A DNA stretch of 64,000 bases. Origin: Corynebacterium provencense (GTDB lineage: Bacteria; Actinomycetota; Actinomycetes; Mycobacteriales; Mycobacteriaceae). Both the position numbers and the translations under genes were made by a program. The stretch covers positions 945,076-1,009,075 of the forward strand of contig LT160592.1 of the NCBI GenBank assembly GCA_900049755.1, in the 5' to 3' direction. The notes below the pieces were generated by a model, which saw only the letters and a list, made by a program, of their open reading frames with translations, had not been told where the DNA came from and did no database searches. Position 1 is the stretch's first letter. Each line of letters begins with the position of its first letter. Below, piece by piece: positions 23,672-32,624 of the stretch.

Positions 23672-24580
23672 ATGTCTGCACAGGAAACACTGCAGGGATT
23701 CAATGCGGGGGCGGCTCGGGTCGCTCTGACTGGTGCGGTGCGCACTGCCGCGGTCGGCACTCCGATCGTCGCGATCGACGACAAGTACGACACCGAGGTT
23801 CATACGAACCTCGGCTACCTCTCCCCGGACGGTGTGGAGATCAGCTTCGATGAGGAGAAGCAGGAGTACATCCCGTGGCAGGAGGCGTCCGCGATTCGCG
23901 TGGACATCACCCAGGCGACTGTGGGTGTGAAGATCACCCTGTGGGAGTCGGGTGTCGGTCAGCTGGCGAACTTCCTGGGCGTGCCCCAGTCGGAGATCGA
24001 GGATCTCGCCGGTGGCGGTAAGGGGTTCTGGCAGCAGTCCCTGCCGGAGTTCGAGCATGTTCAGCTGTCCCTGGACATGGTGGACAAGAAGAAGCTGCAG
24101 CGGGTGACGTTCCTTGACGCGCAGATTTCTGAGCGTGGTGCCCTGGTCCTGAAGAAGGATGAGATCTTCGGCCTGGAGCTGACCTACACGACGTTCCCCG
24201 CGGGCCACGAGTACTCGGGGACTGAGCCGGAGGCTGTGGGCAACACTGCTCGCTGGCAGTTCAACGAGGACTGGACGAAGGCGGGGGAGATTTCCTCGTC
24301 GACTGATGGTGTGGAGGCTCTGGCTGTGTCCACTTCCACTCTCCCGCAGGGCACGGTGGGCACCGAGTACTCGGCGACCCTGGCCGCTACGGGCGGTACC
24401 GCCCCGTACGCCTGGTCGGTTACTGCGGGTGATCTGCCTGCGGGCCTGGCCCTGGCTGCTGATGGCACTGTGTCGGGCACTCCGACTGCTGCGGGTGAGG
24501 CGACTGTCACCGTGCGTGTCACTGACAAGAACGCCCTGTTCGCGTCCAAGGCGCTCACTGTCACTGTCGTAAACCCCTAG
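23672..24580 (+). CDS. Major tail protein with C-terminal Ig-like domain
   Basis: A 302-residue product with a strong AAGGAGG ribosome site. Residues 1-205 form the tube protein (phage tail-tube fold, starting SAQETLQGFNAGAARVALTG). Residues about 213-302 are an Ig-like He_PIG-type module with the telltale TEYSATLAATGGTAPYAWSV and GDLPAGLALAADGTVSGTP patterns. Such modules decorate the outside of many phage tubes and may help weak surface binding. Confidence 0.85.
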   Translation: MSAQETLQGFNAGAARVALTGAVRTAAVGTPIVAIDDKYDTEVHTNLGYLSPDGVEISFDEEKQEYIPWQEASAIRVDITQATVGVKITLWESGVGQLANFLGVPQSEIEDLAGGGKGFWQQSLPEFEHVQLSLDMVDKKKLQRVTFLDAQISERGALVLKKDEIFGLELTYTTFPAGHEYSGTEPEAVGNTARWQFNEDWTKAGEISSSTDGVEALAVSTSTLPQGTVGTEYSATLAATGGTAPYAWSVTAGDLPAGLALAADGTVSGTPTAAGEATVTVRVTDKNALFASKALTVTVVNP

Positions 24581-24629
24581 CAGGGCGGGTGGGTGGTCCT
24601 CTGCCACTCGTCCTTAGTTAGGAGGCAGT

Positions 24630-26027
24630 GTGACGGTTTCTCGCACTGACAAGGTCATTTGCTACGGGGATTCCCAGACCTCCGGGTTCTCGTGGGGCAA
24701 TCGTCTTCCGGCACTGTCGGAGACGATCACTGAGGCGATCGGCCGTGGTGTCTCAGGCCAGGAGGCAGGCACTGTCGCGGTGCGTCAGGGCGGCATTGTC
24801 CTGACCACCACGGCGGCGTGCACGATCCCCACGACGGGGGAGGCGGTGGACGTTCCGGTGTCCTCGTCGGTGGCCCCGTGCAATATCCGCTTCGGCGCGT
24901 CTGACATGCCGGTGGTCCTCTCCGGTGTGCGGGGTGTGCTGACGGTGATTGCCACTGCCGACAGCAACGCGACCACCCTGTGGGATCGGTCCCTGGGGGC
25001 CGGTACTTTGCGCTTCACCCCGACCACCGCCCCGGCTTCCGAGGTGGCGGTTCCGTCCGGGACGTCGTTCATCTCCCAGGATGTGGCAGACCACCCTGAG
25101 TGGGCCGAGTGCCTGCACATCATCTGGGTGGGTGGTAATGACGCCGCGTTCGCCGGGGAGTCCCGTGTCACCGGTGTGGTGTCTGCTGTCACTGCGATGG
25201 TCGACCGGCTGCGGGAGACGGTGGATGAGCCGCGGTTCCTCGTCGCTGGTCGGACGACCGGTACGACGAACGTGGAGGGAACGTCGTCGTGGCAGACGGC
25301 GGTGGATCAGCATGCCGCGCTGCTCGCCGCGTTTCCGGATCAGACGATCGACATCTGGCGTCACGTGCGTGACAACGGGCTGTCGATCCTCGGCGTTGAG
25401 CCGACGCAGGCTGATCTCGACGCTCTGGCGGGGAAGACGGTGCCCCCGTCGCTGACCAGTGACGGATTGCACTACACGACCGCGACCCGCGAGCAGGTGC
25501 TCGCACCGTACATCATCTCTGAGCTTGCTGCCCGGGGATGGACCACACCGAAAGCTGAGGTGATTCCCATGCCCGACTACACGCCGAAGACTGATTGGGT
25601 GGCGGGTGCTGAGGTTGATCATGACCATCTGAATGCGCTGGAAGGCGCTCTTGGTGGCGTCATTGAATCTGCCTCGTCCGCTGCCCAGGGTGTCGCTGAT
25701 CTGCGAGCAGCAACCACTGCTGAGCTTGCTAAAAAAGTGTCTTCAAGCACCGCAAAGAACACCGTGTACGGCATAGGTGCCGATGGGGCAGCATACCAGT
25801 ACCCCGTAGGAGCTTCGACGAAAGCCGCCGGAAGCCTTGCTATGCGTGGCACGGATGGTGCAACGAGGGTTGGGCCTGCGACTCTCGAAGATCATGCGGT
25901 CCCGAAAGCGCAGATGGACACGGCCTTGTCCGCGAAAGCGGACTCGGCCGACGTGCCCACGCTCGCTGATTTCAACGCACTGGTCGCCCGTGTGACCGCT
26001 CTCGAAACTCCCCCCTCCGGGGAGTGA
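24630..26027 (+). CDS. Tail protein with SGNH/GDSL hydrolase domain
   Basis: A 465-residue product from GTG 24630 (AGGAGG upstream). The first 300 residues are an SGNH hydrolase: block I CYGDSQTSG with Ser13, a later WVGGND block (about 170) and DGLHY (about 278-282) supplying the Asp and His. The rest is fibre-like: SSASSAAQGVADLRAATTAE coiled coil, YQYPVGASTKAAGSLAMRG and a C-terminal coiled coil. It probably removes acyl or acetyl groups from a cell-surface polymer; the substrate is unknown. Its site between tube and chaperone genes is unusual for a fibre. Confidence 0.78.
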   Translation: MTVSRTDKVICYGDSQTSGFSWGNRLPALSETITEAIGRGVSGQEAGTVAVRQGGIVLTTTAACTIPTTGEAVDVPVSSSVAPCNIRFGASDMPVVLSGVRGVLTVIATADSNATTLWDRSLGAGTLRFTPTTAPASEVAVPSGTSFISQDVADHPEWAECLHIIWVGGNDAAFAGESRVTGVVSAVTAMVDRLRETVDEPRFLVAGRTTGTTNVEGTSSWQTAVDQHAALLAAFPDQTIDIWRHVRDNGLSILGVEPTQADLDALAGKTVPPSLTSDGLHYTTATREQVLAPYIISELAARGWTTPKAEVIPMPDYTPKTDWVAGAEVDHDHLNALEGALGGVIESASSAAQGVADLRAATTAELAKKVSSSTAKNTVYGIGADGAAYQYPVGASTKAAGSLAMRGTDGATRVGPATLEDHAVPKAQMDTALSAKADSADVPTLADFNALVARVTALETPPSGE

Positions 26028-26032
26028 GCAGC

Positions 26033-26067
26033 GGGCCCGGGGAATCTTGGCGGGTCGCCCCGGGCCC
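26033..26067 (+). terminator. Long hairpin after the SGNH gene
   Basis: GGGCCCGGGG (26033-26042) is complementary to CCCCGGGCCC (26058-26067), a 10-base perfect stem with a 15-base loop. No T-run follows, so it may be a processing or partial terminator hairpin. Confidence 0.45.
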
Positions 26068-26102
26068 ACCCTCTCGACCATTGACCCGCCCCACGTTTTC
26101 AC

Positions 26103-26131
26103 ACCCCCGCACCGTCCGGTGCCGGGGGTTT
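26103..26131 (+). terminator. Terminator before tail chaperone genes
   Basis: ACCCCCG CACCG TC CGGTG C CGGGGGT folds into a long stem with a 2-base loop, followed by TT. It resembles the terminator at 23621, so the tube/SGNH pair is bracketed by near-identical hairpins. Confidence 0.55.
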
Positions 26132-26154
26132 CCTCATTTGAAAGGACCTGCCAC

Positions 26155-26514
26155 ATGTCTGCAATCAATCTTGACGAGATCCTCGCCCAGCGGGCGGAGG
26201 CCACCGGCGCTACCGAGGGGCGCGTCCCCTTCGAGTTCAAGGGCGAGACCTTCACCTTCAAGGACCCGATCGCCCTGTCCCAGGAGGAGCAGGACGACAT
26301 CGATGACGCCGCTGAGACGAATGACGGTGAGATCATCGCCCGGGCCTGGATGGGCGACAAGGAGTACGAGAAGTTCGCCAAGGCCGGTGGCACGGGGATG
26401 ATGTTCATGCTCGTCATCAAGCGCAACGCGGAGTTGACCGCGGGGGTTGACGCTGACGGTCGCCCTACACGGTCGAATCGCTCCTCGCGTCGTGCGGCGG
26501 CGCGGAGGCGCTAG
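26155..26514 (+). CDS. Tail assembly chaperone, short form
   Basis: A 119-residue product from ATG 26155 with a TTGAAAGGA ribosome site. The acidic helical domain (LSQEEQDDIDDAAETNDGEI) fits the G-type chaperone that sits before the tape measure gene. After Asp-Gly near 101 the frame turns into Arg/Ser low-complexity (TRSNRSSRRAAARRR), which suggests the in-frame tail is only the unshifted readout and that a share of ribosomes shift frame (next entry). Confidence 0.8.
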   Translation: MSAINLDEILAQRAEATGATEGRVPFEFKGETFTFKDPIALSQEEQDDIDDAAETNDGEIIARAWMGDKEYEKFAKAGGTGMMFMLVIKRNAELTAGVDADGRPTRSNRSSRRAAARRR

Positions 26515-26876
26515 AGGCTGCCCTCGACCGCGCATACCCGGGCTGTGACTACATGGCTCGGTATTGGCGGGGCGAGATCACCCTGCGGAAACTCCGTGTC
26601 CTTACCCAGGGGCTCCCGCCCGTGGGACCGCATTCACGCCACACTGCCGAAGGACGTGAGTACAGCCTGACCGACGCACTGCTGTGGTCGGTGCTGTGGG
26701 CCCTGCAGTCGAACACGGTGGTCACCGCCCAGGCTGCGGGGGCGAAGAAAGCGAAAATGCCGGCCGATGAGATGCCGGAATACCCCTGGTCACGCCCTGA
26801 GAAGAAGGGCCAGTTGGTCGGCGACCTGGGCGATTTCGACCAGGAGGAAGTCCTCGACTTCCTCGACAACCTGTGA
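26457..26876 (+). CDS. Tail assembly chaperone, frameshift extension
   Basis: The -1 frame is open from 26457 to TGA 26874-26876. It encodes PYTVESLLASCGGAEALEAA then DYMARYWRGEITLRKLRVLT, exactly the look of the second tail chaperone, with no proper start until ATG 26553. The G-GT fusion is therefore likely made by programmed -1 (or +2) frameshifting between 26457 and 26511. A CCT-to-CCC slip of tRNA-Pro at 26463-26466 is one candidate. If not shifted, a 107-residue protein from ATG 26553 would be made. Confidence 0.7.
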   Translation, partial: RSPYTVESLLASCGGAEALEAALDRAYPGCDYMARYWRGEITLRKLRVLTQGLPPVGPHSRHTAEGREYSLTDALLWSVLWALQSNTVVTAQAAGAKKAKMPADEMPEYPWSRPEKKGQLVGDLGDFDQEEVLDFLDNL

Positions 26877-26888
26877 GAGGAGACTGCC

Positions 26889-29800
26889 ATGTCCGGTGTG
26901 TGGGTGCCCGTGCTCGCCAGCATGAAGGGTTTCATCGCTGAGGTGGAGAAGGGGGCCGGGCAGGCGTCGAAGTCTGCGGGAAAGTCTTTGGAGAAGGGCC
27001 TGTCTGATGCTGGTCGGACTGGTGGCCAGTCGGCGGCGGATGAGCTGGCGAAGGCTGTCGGTCAGGCGTCGTCGAAGGTCGCCGCGGCGAGGAAGAAGGA
27101 GGCCGGCGCTGCTGCGGACCTGCAGGTCGCGGAGGAGCAGTTGGCACAGGTGCGGTCGAAGTCGGACGCGTCGGCGTCTGAGCTCATGGCCGCGGAGGCG
27201 AAGGTTGAGGACGCTCGCCGCCGGCAGGAGGCCCTGTCAGCACGTCTCGGCGCTGCGGAGAAGGATCTGCAGGCTGCCCGCGAGGGTGGTGAGACGCGTG
27301 TGCAGGGGATTGTGTCGGCGGAGAACCGTCTCGAGGATGCTCGTCTGGCCGCGCAGACCGCGGCGGAGAAGGTCACGGTCGCTGAGCAGAAGGCCCAGGA
27401 TGCCCGGGAGGTCGCGTCTGCCGCGGCGTCGAAGGTGGAGGCTGCGGAGCGTCGGCTCGCCCAGGTGAAGTCTGAGGCGGGTGAGGGGTCGAAGGAGGCT
27501 GAGCGGGCTGAGCGTGAGCTGGAGTCTGCGAGGAAGGCTGCTGATCGTGCTGCGGTGAATGTGGAGAAGGCTGAGGGCAATATCCGGAAGGAGCGTGCCC
27601 AGGCTGCGACGGCGTCGGAGAAGGCTGAGGTTGCGGAGCTGCAGCTGGATGCGGCTCATGACAAGGTCGCCCAGTCGTCGAAGCGTGCATCGTCGGAATC
27701 GGAAGGCCTGTCTGGAGCCCTGGACGGGGTGGAGGGTGCAGCGGATCTCGCTGCCGGCGCTATGGGCGCCCTCGGTCTGGCGATGGGCGCCCAGGAGATC
27801 ATGGACTCCGCGGGCGCGATTTCCCAGGTCAACAACCAGTTGGGGTTGACCGGTGACGCGGCGACCGCTATGGGCGACCAGGTCGGCGATGTGCTCAGGT
27901 CCGGCATTGCGGGGTCGACGGAGGAAGCGGCCGGCGCGATCGGGTCACTGAACTCCCAGTTCGGGTGGCTCGGTTTCGAGGGGGAGCAGACTGCCCAGGA
28001 CCTGGCGGACAACTTCCTGGCGTTCTCGCAGACGTTCGGGACGTCGATCGAGGAGGCCACGCAGACCGCGGGCCAGCTGATCCAGAACGGTCTCGCAACC
28101 GACGTGGAGCAGGCGGCGGATCTGATGACCGCGGCGATGCAGCGTGTGCCCGCCGCGATGAGGGATGAACTACCGGAGATCATCAACGAGTACGGCACGA
28201 ACTTCCGCGCCTTGGGCTTCTCCGGCGAGGAAGCGTTCGGCCTGCTCGTCGCCCAGGCGGACAAGGGCAAGTGGGCGCTCGACAAGACGGGCGACTCCCT
28301 CAAGGAATTCACGATCCGCGGGTCTGACATGTCGAAGACCTCGGTGGACGCCTACGGGGCGATCGGTCTGTCTGCGGAGGAGATGTCCAGCAAGATCGCG
28401 TCCGGCGGTGAGGGTGCGAAGGATGCTCTGAAGCAGGTGGCGGATGGGATCCTCGGGATCGAGGACCCTGCCACCCGGGCGAATACGGCCATCGCCCTGT
28501 TCGGTACGCCGCTGGAGGACCTGTCGGTTGACCAGATCCCCGAGTTCATGGAGTCCCTGTCCCAGGGCGTGGGCGGGATGGAGGGCTTCTCCGGGTCGTC
28601 GCAGGCCATGGCTGACCAGATCTCCGACAGTCTCGAGGGCCGGCTGAATGCGCTCAAGGGAACGCTGACAGATGTTGCGACGAACGGGTTCATGGCCGCG
28701 TGGGATGCGGTGAAGAAGTTCGTCGACATCCTCGGCCCGTTCGCTCCGGTGCTCGGCGCCGTGGCCGGTGGCGTGGGAGCGATGGTGACCGCTCTGGGTT
28801 TGATCGCGGGTGCGATGAAGCTCGCGGCGGTGGCGACGACGATCTGGAACGCTGCCCTGGCACTGAACCCGATGGTGTGGGTTGCCGCTGCGGTGATCGG
28901 CGTGGTGACCGCCCTGGCCCTGTTCTTCACGAAGACGGAGGTGGGCAAGCGGGTGTGGCAGGGGCTGATGGATGCCCTGTCCGCGGCGTGGGAGTGGATC
29001 AAAGGTGTCTTCGGCCCCGTCTTCTCCTGGCTTGGTGATGTCATCTCGGGAGTGTGGGACGGGGTCAAGCGCGGGTGGGACATCCTGTGGCAGGGGATCC
29101 AGACCGCGTGGAACTCGGTGCTGAAGCCCACCTTCGATGTCCTGTGGCAGGTCGTGTCCACGACCCTTGGTGTGATCGGGACGGTTATCCTCGCCCCGCT
29201 GATGATCGCGTGGAACATCCTGTCAGCGGCGATTTCCGCGGGGTGGAACAATGTGATCAAGCCGGCGTGGGATGCTCTCTCGTCCGTGGCACAGTGGCTG
29301 TGGAACTCGGTTCTCATGCCTGTGTTCGGGTGGATCAAGCAGGGCTGGGAACTCCTCGCCCAGGGGATCCAAACCGTGGTCGACACGATCATCAAGCCCG
29401 CCTGGGACGCTGTCGGCAATGCCCTGCGCTGGCTGTGGGACAACGTCGTCTCCCCAGTGATCGACTGGATCAAGAGCAAGTGGGAGGACATGGCCCGCGG
29501 ATTCCAGATCATCTGGGAGTCCGTGATCAAGCCCGCGTGGGACGCCCTGGGCAATGCACTGCGTGCCCTGTGGGACAACGTGGTGTCCCCGGTCGTGGAC
29601 TGGATCAAGGGCAAGTGGGACGAGATGGGCAATGCCGTCAACACGGTCGTGGAGACGGTGGCGAAGCCCGCGTTCGAGGCACTGAAGAACGCCCTGCAGC
29701 GGGTCCGGGATTTCTTCGGAGACGTGGTCAACGGCATCAAGTCCGTGTGGGACGGGCTACGGTCCGCCCTGGCGAAGCCGATTAACTTCATGATCAACAC

Positions 29801-32612
29801 GGTCTACAACGACGGCATTTTGAAGGCCTGGAACACGATCGCGAAGTTCATTCCCGGGCTGAATGAGGCTGGTGCCTTGTCCGGCATTCCGGAGCATGCG
29901 ACCGGTGGTGCGATCCGTGGGCCCGGCAACGGCACGTCGGATGACGTGCTCATGTGGGGGTCGAATGGTGAGCACATGATGACCGCGAAGGAGGTGCAGG
30001 AGCTCGGCGGGCAGTCGCACGCGTACGCGATGCGGGCGATGATCCGCGCCGGGAAGGCCTTCACCTTCGATGGTAAGGGTGGTCTGATAGCCCTGCCGAA
30101 TCACACGGACAATCGTGCCGGTGATCTGGCGGGTGCTGCCCCGGGCCTGTTCCTCCCCGCGTTCAAGGACGGTGGCGAGATCCGCCCTGCCTGGGAGAAG
30201 CAGCTGGAGAACGGTCACCGTGCCGCGAAGATGCGTGACGGACACCCGTACACCTGGGGTTTTGAGGACTGTTCGGGATACATGTCGATGATCGCTGACG
30301 CGATTATCAACGGTGGTGACGGTGTTCGCCGCTGGGCTACCAGCTCGTTCCCCGGTGGTCAGCCGTGGGTCCCCGGACTTGGTGAGGGATTCTCCGTGGG
30401 TGTCCACGATGATCCGGGTGGCCCTGGCGGTGGTCACACTGCTGGCACTCTGACTGGTGTTGGACAGTACTCGACGGTGAATGTTGAGTCTGGTGGTGCC
30501 CACGGCAATGTGGCCTATGGTGGTCCCGCTGCCGGTGCTGATAGTTCACAGTTCGTGGGAGTTCACCCTGGCCAGTTCCACCTTGCCATTGGCGCTGACG
30601 GAGCGTTCGAGTCCGCTGGTGGGCCATCTCCTGCGCAGAAGCAGAGCTTCCTGCGGGACAAGGTCGAGGAGGTGTTCGGCAGCATTCTCGACCCGATCGC
30701 CTCCTCGATTGAGGGTGTGATCGGAGCTCCCCCGCCTGAGTGGTTGGGGATTCCCCGCAAGGCGATGGATGCGTCTAAGGACAAGACGATCGACTTCATC
30801 TTCAACCGGATTGATGATCTCGGGAACCTGTTGGGCGGCGCCTATGACAAGGCGAAGGACATCGGGTCCGCGATCGGCGATGTGGCGTCCACAGTGTGGA
30901 ACGGCACGGTCGGGCGGCTTTTCGACACCGGCGGGATTCTCGAGGATGGTGGCGTGGGGGTGAACCGTTCGGGTAAGCCCGAGCGTGTCCTGTCCCCGTC
31001 CCAGACCGAAGCATTCGACGAGCTGGTGCGTCTGCTCCCTGCCCTCCTGTCCGGTCAGGATGGGGGTCGTGGTGTGGAGCTTCTGCGCCAGCTGGTGGGG
31101 TCGGATTCCCCGTCGGGGAGTGTGGATTCTGCCACGGCCTCCGGGTCGTCGGTGGGGTCTGCGGGTGCGTCTGACAACACCTTGTCGGGCATGGCTGGTG
31201 GCACTGCCGGTGGCCTGGTGTCTGAGGCCGTGTCAGGTCAGGTTGCGGATTTCCTCGGCGTGTTCGGTGTCCCTGACACGGTCCCGTCGTGGATGGTGGG
31301 CGCTGGCGAGTGGTCGAAGGAGATGCAGGCCGGTGGCCGCAGGTTCTCTGACCACTTGGCAGGTAATGACACTGCGGAGGATGCGACAGTGCAGGCCGCC
31401 GCTGGCGTGGAGCCCGCGGTGGTGTCCACAGCATCGACGGAGGTCCAGCCTGCCCCGTCCGCGTATGAGCCTGCCCCCTTGTACCAGGACCTGGATGAGA
31501 TTGATCCTGACCGTCACAAGGTACCGGAGTGGGGCGAGCCGTTCTTCACTCATGAGATTGCGCGGAATGCGCAGGATCATGGTCTGCCGGCGTCAGGTGC
31601 AAAGATTGGTGTGGCGACTGCCCTGGTGGAGTCGGGTGACCCGATGAAGATGTGGGCGAACAATGCGGTTCCGGAGTCCCTAAACTTCCGCCATGATGCG
31701 GTGGGCAGTGACTACGACTCGGTTGGCCTGTTCCAGCAGCGTGACAATGGTGCGTGGGGCACGGTCGCCGACCGCATGGACCCCTACCGGTCGGCTGGAA
31801 TGTTCTTCGACGCGATGCTTCGGAAGTTCCCGAACTGGCAGTCGATGGACCCTGGAGCTGTCGCCCAGGGCGTGCAGGTCAGTGCTTTCCCTGACCGGTA
31901 CAACACGAAGATGTCCCGTGCTCAGGAGCTCGTCGACAGCACTGGCCTGTACGACCAGGGCGGTGTCCTCGACCACAAGAAGCTCGCGCTGAATCTCTCC
32001 GGCAAGCCCGAAGCGATTCTCACGAACGACCAGTGGACGGCCATCGACCAGCTCGGGTCGTCCCTGTCCTCGACCGCCGGGTCCGCTATCTCGGACCTGG
32101 TCGAAGGCGGCGTCGGCGCTCTCGGCGGTATCGCCTCCGGTGCCCTGCAGGCCGGCGGTGGTGCGCTCGGTGCGGCAGCGAACGCTTTCGTCCCCGGGTC
32201 GGGCGCGATCATCTCCGGCGCAGCGTCTGCTGCTGCTCCCCTGGTGGAGACCGGGGTCAATGCGGCCGGCTGGTACGCGGGGCAGGTCGGTCAGGGGTGG
32301 ATGGATGCGTGGCTCACTGCTGGCGAGCAGGTGTTCGGCACTGCGTTCGAGCCGGTGAAGGATGTCATCGGGGTGCTGCAGGATCCGGAGAGTTTCGGCG
32401 ATTCGGAGATTGCGGAGATGGTCCGCTCGGTGGCGGGGGATATTCAGTCCCTGCCTGGGGTGGACATCTCAGATGTGACTGTGGATCAGTCCACGTCTGG
32501 TGGGCGTGGGGGTCAGTCGGCTCCGGTGACGATCGTGGTGCAGAACCTTGATCAGGCTTTCGAGGCGAAGAAGCATCAGGAGGCCCGTGAGGCTTGGGGA
32601 TTCATCAGATGA
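26889..32612 (+). CDS. Tape measure protein with two cell-wall-active domains
   Basis: A 1907-residue protein fixing tail length. Residues about 40-275 are coiled coil; 300-600 a folded tape-measure core; 618-680 strongly hydrophobic (likely the membrane-inserting segment). Residues 690-965 contain repeated Trp-rich units around IKPAWDAL and NVVSPV(I/V)DWIK. Residues about 1100-1240 look NlpC/P60-like (FEDCSGYM near 1126, a GGHTAG His later). Residues about 1550-1700 look lysozyme/transglycosylase-like (ATALVESGD; GLFQQRDNG near 1612). Together they would help the tail pierce peptidoglycan during DNA entry. Confidence 0.9.
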   Translation: MSGVWVPVLASMKGFIAEVEKGAGQASKSAGKSLEKGLSDAGRTGGQSAADELAKAVGQASSKVAAARKKEAGAAADLQVAEEQLAQVRSKSDASASELMAAEAKVEDARRRQEALSARLGAAEKDLQAAREGGETRVQGIVSAENRLEDARLAAQTAAEKVTVAEQKAQDAREVASAAASKVEAAERRLAQVKSEAGEGSKEAERAERELESARKAADRAAVNVEKAEGNIRKERAQAATASEKAEVAELQLDAAHDKVAQSSKRASSESEGLSGALDGVEGAADLAAGAMGALGLAMGAQEIMDSAGAISQVNNQLGLTGDAATAMGDQVGDVLRSGIAGSTEEAAGAIGSLNSQFGWLGFEGEQTAQDLADNFLAFSQTFGTSIEEATQTAGQLIQNGLATDVEQAADLMTAAMQRVPAAMRDELPEIINEYGTNFRALGFSGEEAFGLLVAQADKGKWALDKTGDSLKEFTIRGSDMSKTSVDAYGAIGLSAEEMSSKIASGGEGAKDALKQVADGILGIEDPATRANTAIALFGTPLEDLSVDQIPEFMESLSQGVGGMEGFSGSSQAMADQISDSLEGRLNALKGTLTDVATNGFMAAWDAVKKFVDILGPFAPVLGAVAGGVGAMVTALGLIAGAMKLAAVATTIWNAALALNPMVWVAAAVIGVVTALALFFTKTEVGKRVWQGLMDALSAAWEWIKGVFGPVFSWLGDVISGVWDGVKRGWDILWQGIQTAWNSVLKPTFDVLWQVVSTTLGVIGTVILAPLMIAWNILSAAISAGWNNVIKPAWDALSSVAQWLWNSVLMPVFGWIKQGWELLAQGIQTVVDTIIKPAWDAVGNALRWLWDNVVSPVIDWIKSKWEDMARGFQIIWESVIKPAWDALGNALRALWDNVVSPVVDWIKGKWDEMGNAVNTVVETVAKPAFEALKNALQRVRDFFGDVVNGIKSVWDGLRSALAKPINFMINTVYNDGILKAWNTIAKFIPGLNEAGALSGIPEHATGGAIRGPGNGTSDDVLMWGSNGEHMMTAKEVQELGGQSHAYAMRAMIRAGKAFTFDGKGGLIALPNHTDNRAGDLAGAAPGLFLPAFKDGGEIRPAWEKQLENGHRAAKMRDGHPYTWGFEDCSGYMSMIADAIINGGDGVRRWATSSFPGGQPWVPGLGEGFSVGVHDDPGGPGGGHTAGTLTGVGQYSTVNVESGGAHGNVAYGGPAAGADSSQFVGVHPGQFHLAIGADGAFESAGGPSPAQKQSFLRDKVEEVFGSILDPIASSIEGVIGAPPPEWLGIPRKAMDASKDKTIDFIFNRIDDLGNLLGGAYDKAKDIGSAIGDVASTVWNGTVGRLFDTGGILEDGGVGVNRSGKPERVLSPSQTEAFDELVRLLPALLSGQDGGRGVELLRQLVGSDSPSGSVDSATASGSSVGSAGASDNTLSGMAGGTAGGLVSEAVSGQVADFLGVFGVPDTVPSWMVGAGEWSKEMQAGGRRFSDHLAGNDTAEDATVQAAAGVEPAVVSTASTEVQPAPSAYEPAPLYQDLDEIDPDRHKVPEWGEPFFTHEIARNAQDHGLPASGAKIGVATALVESGDPMKMWANNAVPESLNFRHDAVGSDYDSVGLFQQRDNGAWGTVADRMDPYRSAGMFFDAMLRKFPNWQSMDPGAVAQGVQVSAFPDRYNTKMSRAQELVDSTGLYDQGGVLDHKKLALNLSGKPEAILTNDQWTAIDQLGSSLSSTAGSAISDLVEGGVGALGGIASGALQAGGGALGAAANAFVPGSGAIISGAASAAAPLVETGVNAAGWYAGQVGQGWMDAWLTAGEQVFGTAFEPVKDVIGVLQDPESFGDSEIAEMVRSVAGDIQSLPGVDISDVTVDQSTSGGRGGQSAPVTIVVQNLDQAFEAKKHQEAREAWGFIR

Positions 32613-32624
32613 TAGGAGGCTGGA

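Noticed and set aside
27062-29800. Long reverse-strand frames opposite the tape measure gene
   Set aside because: Shadow frames caused by strong GC bias at third positions; no motif or ribosome site.
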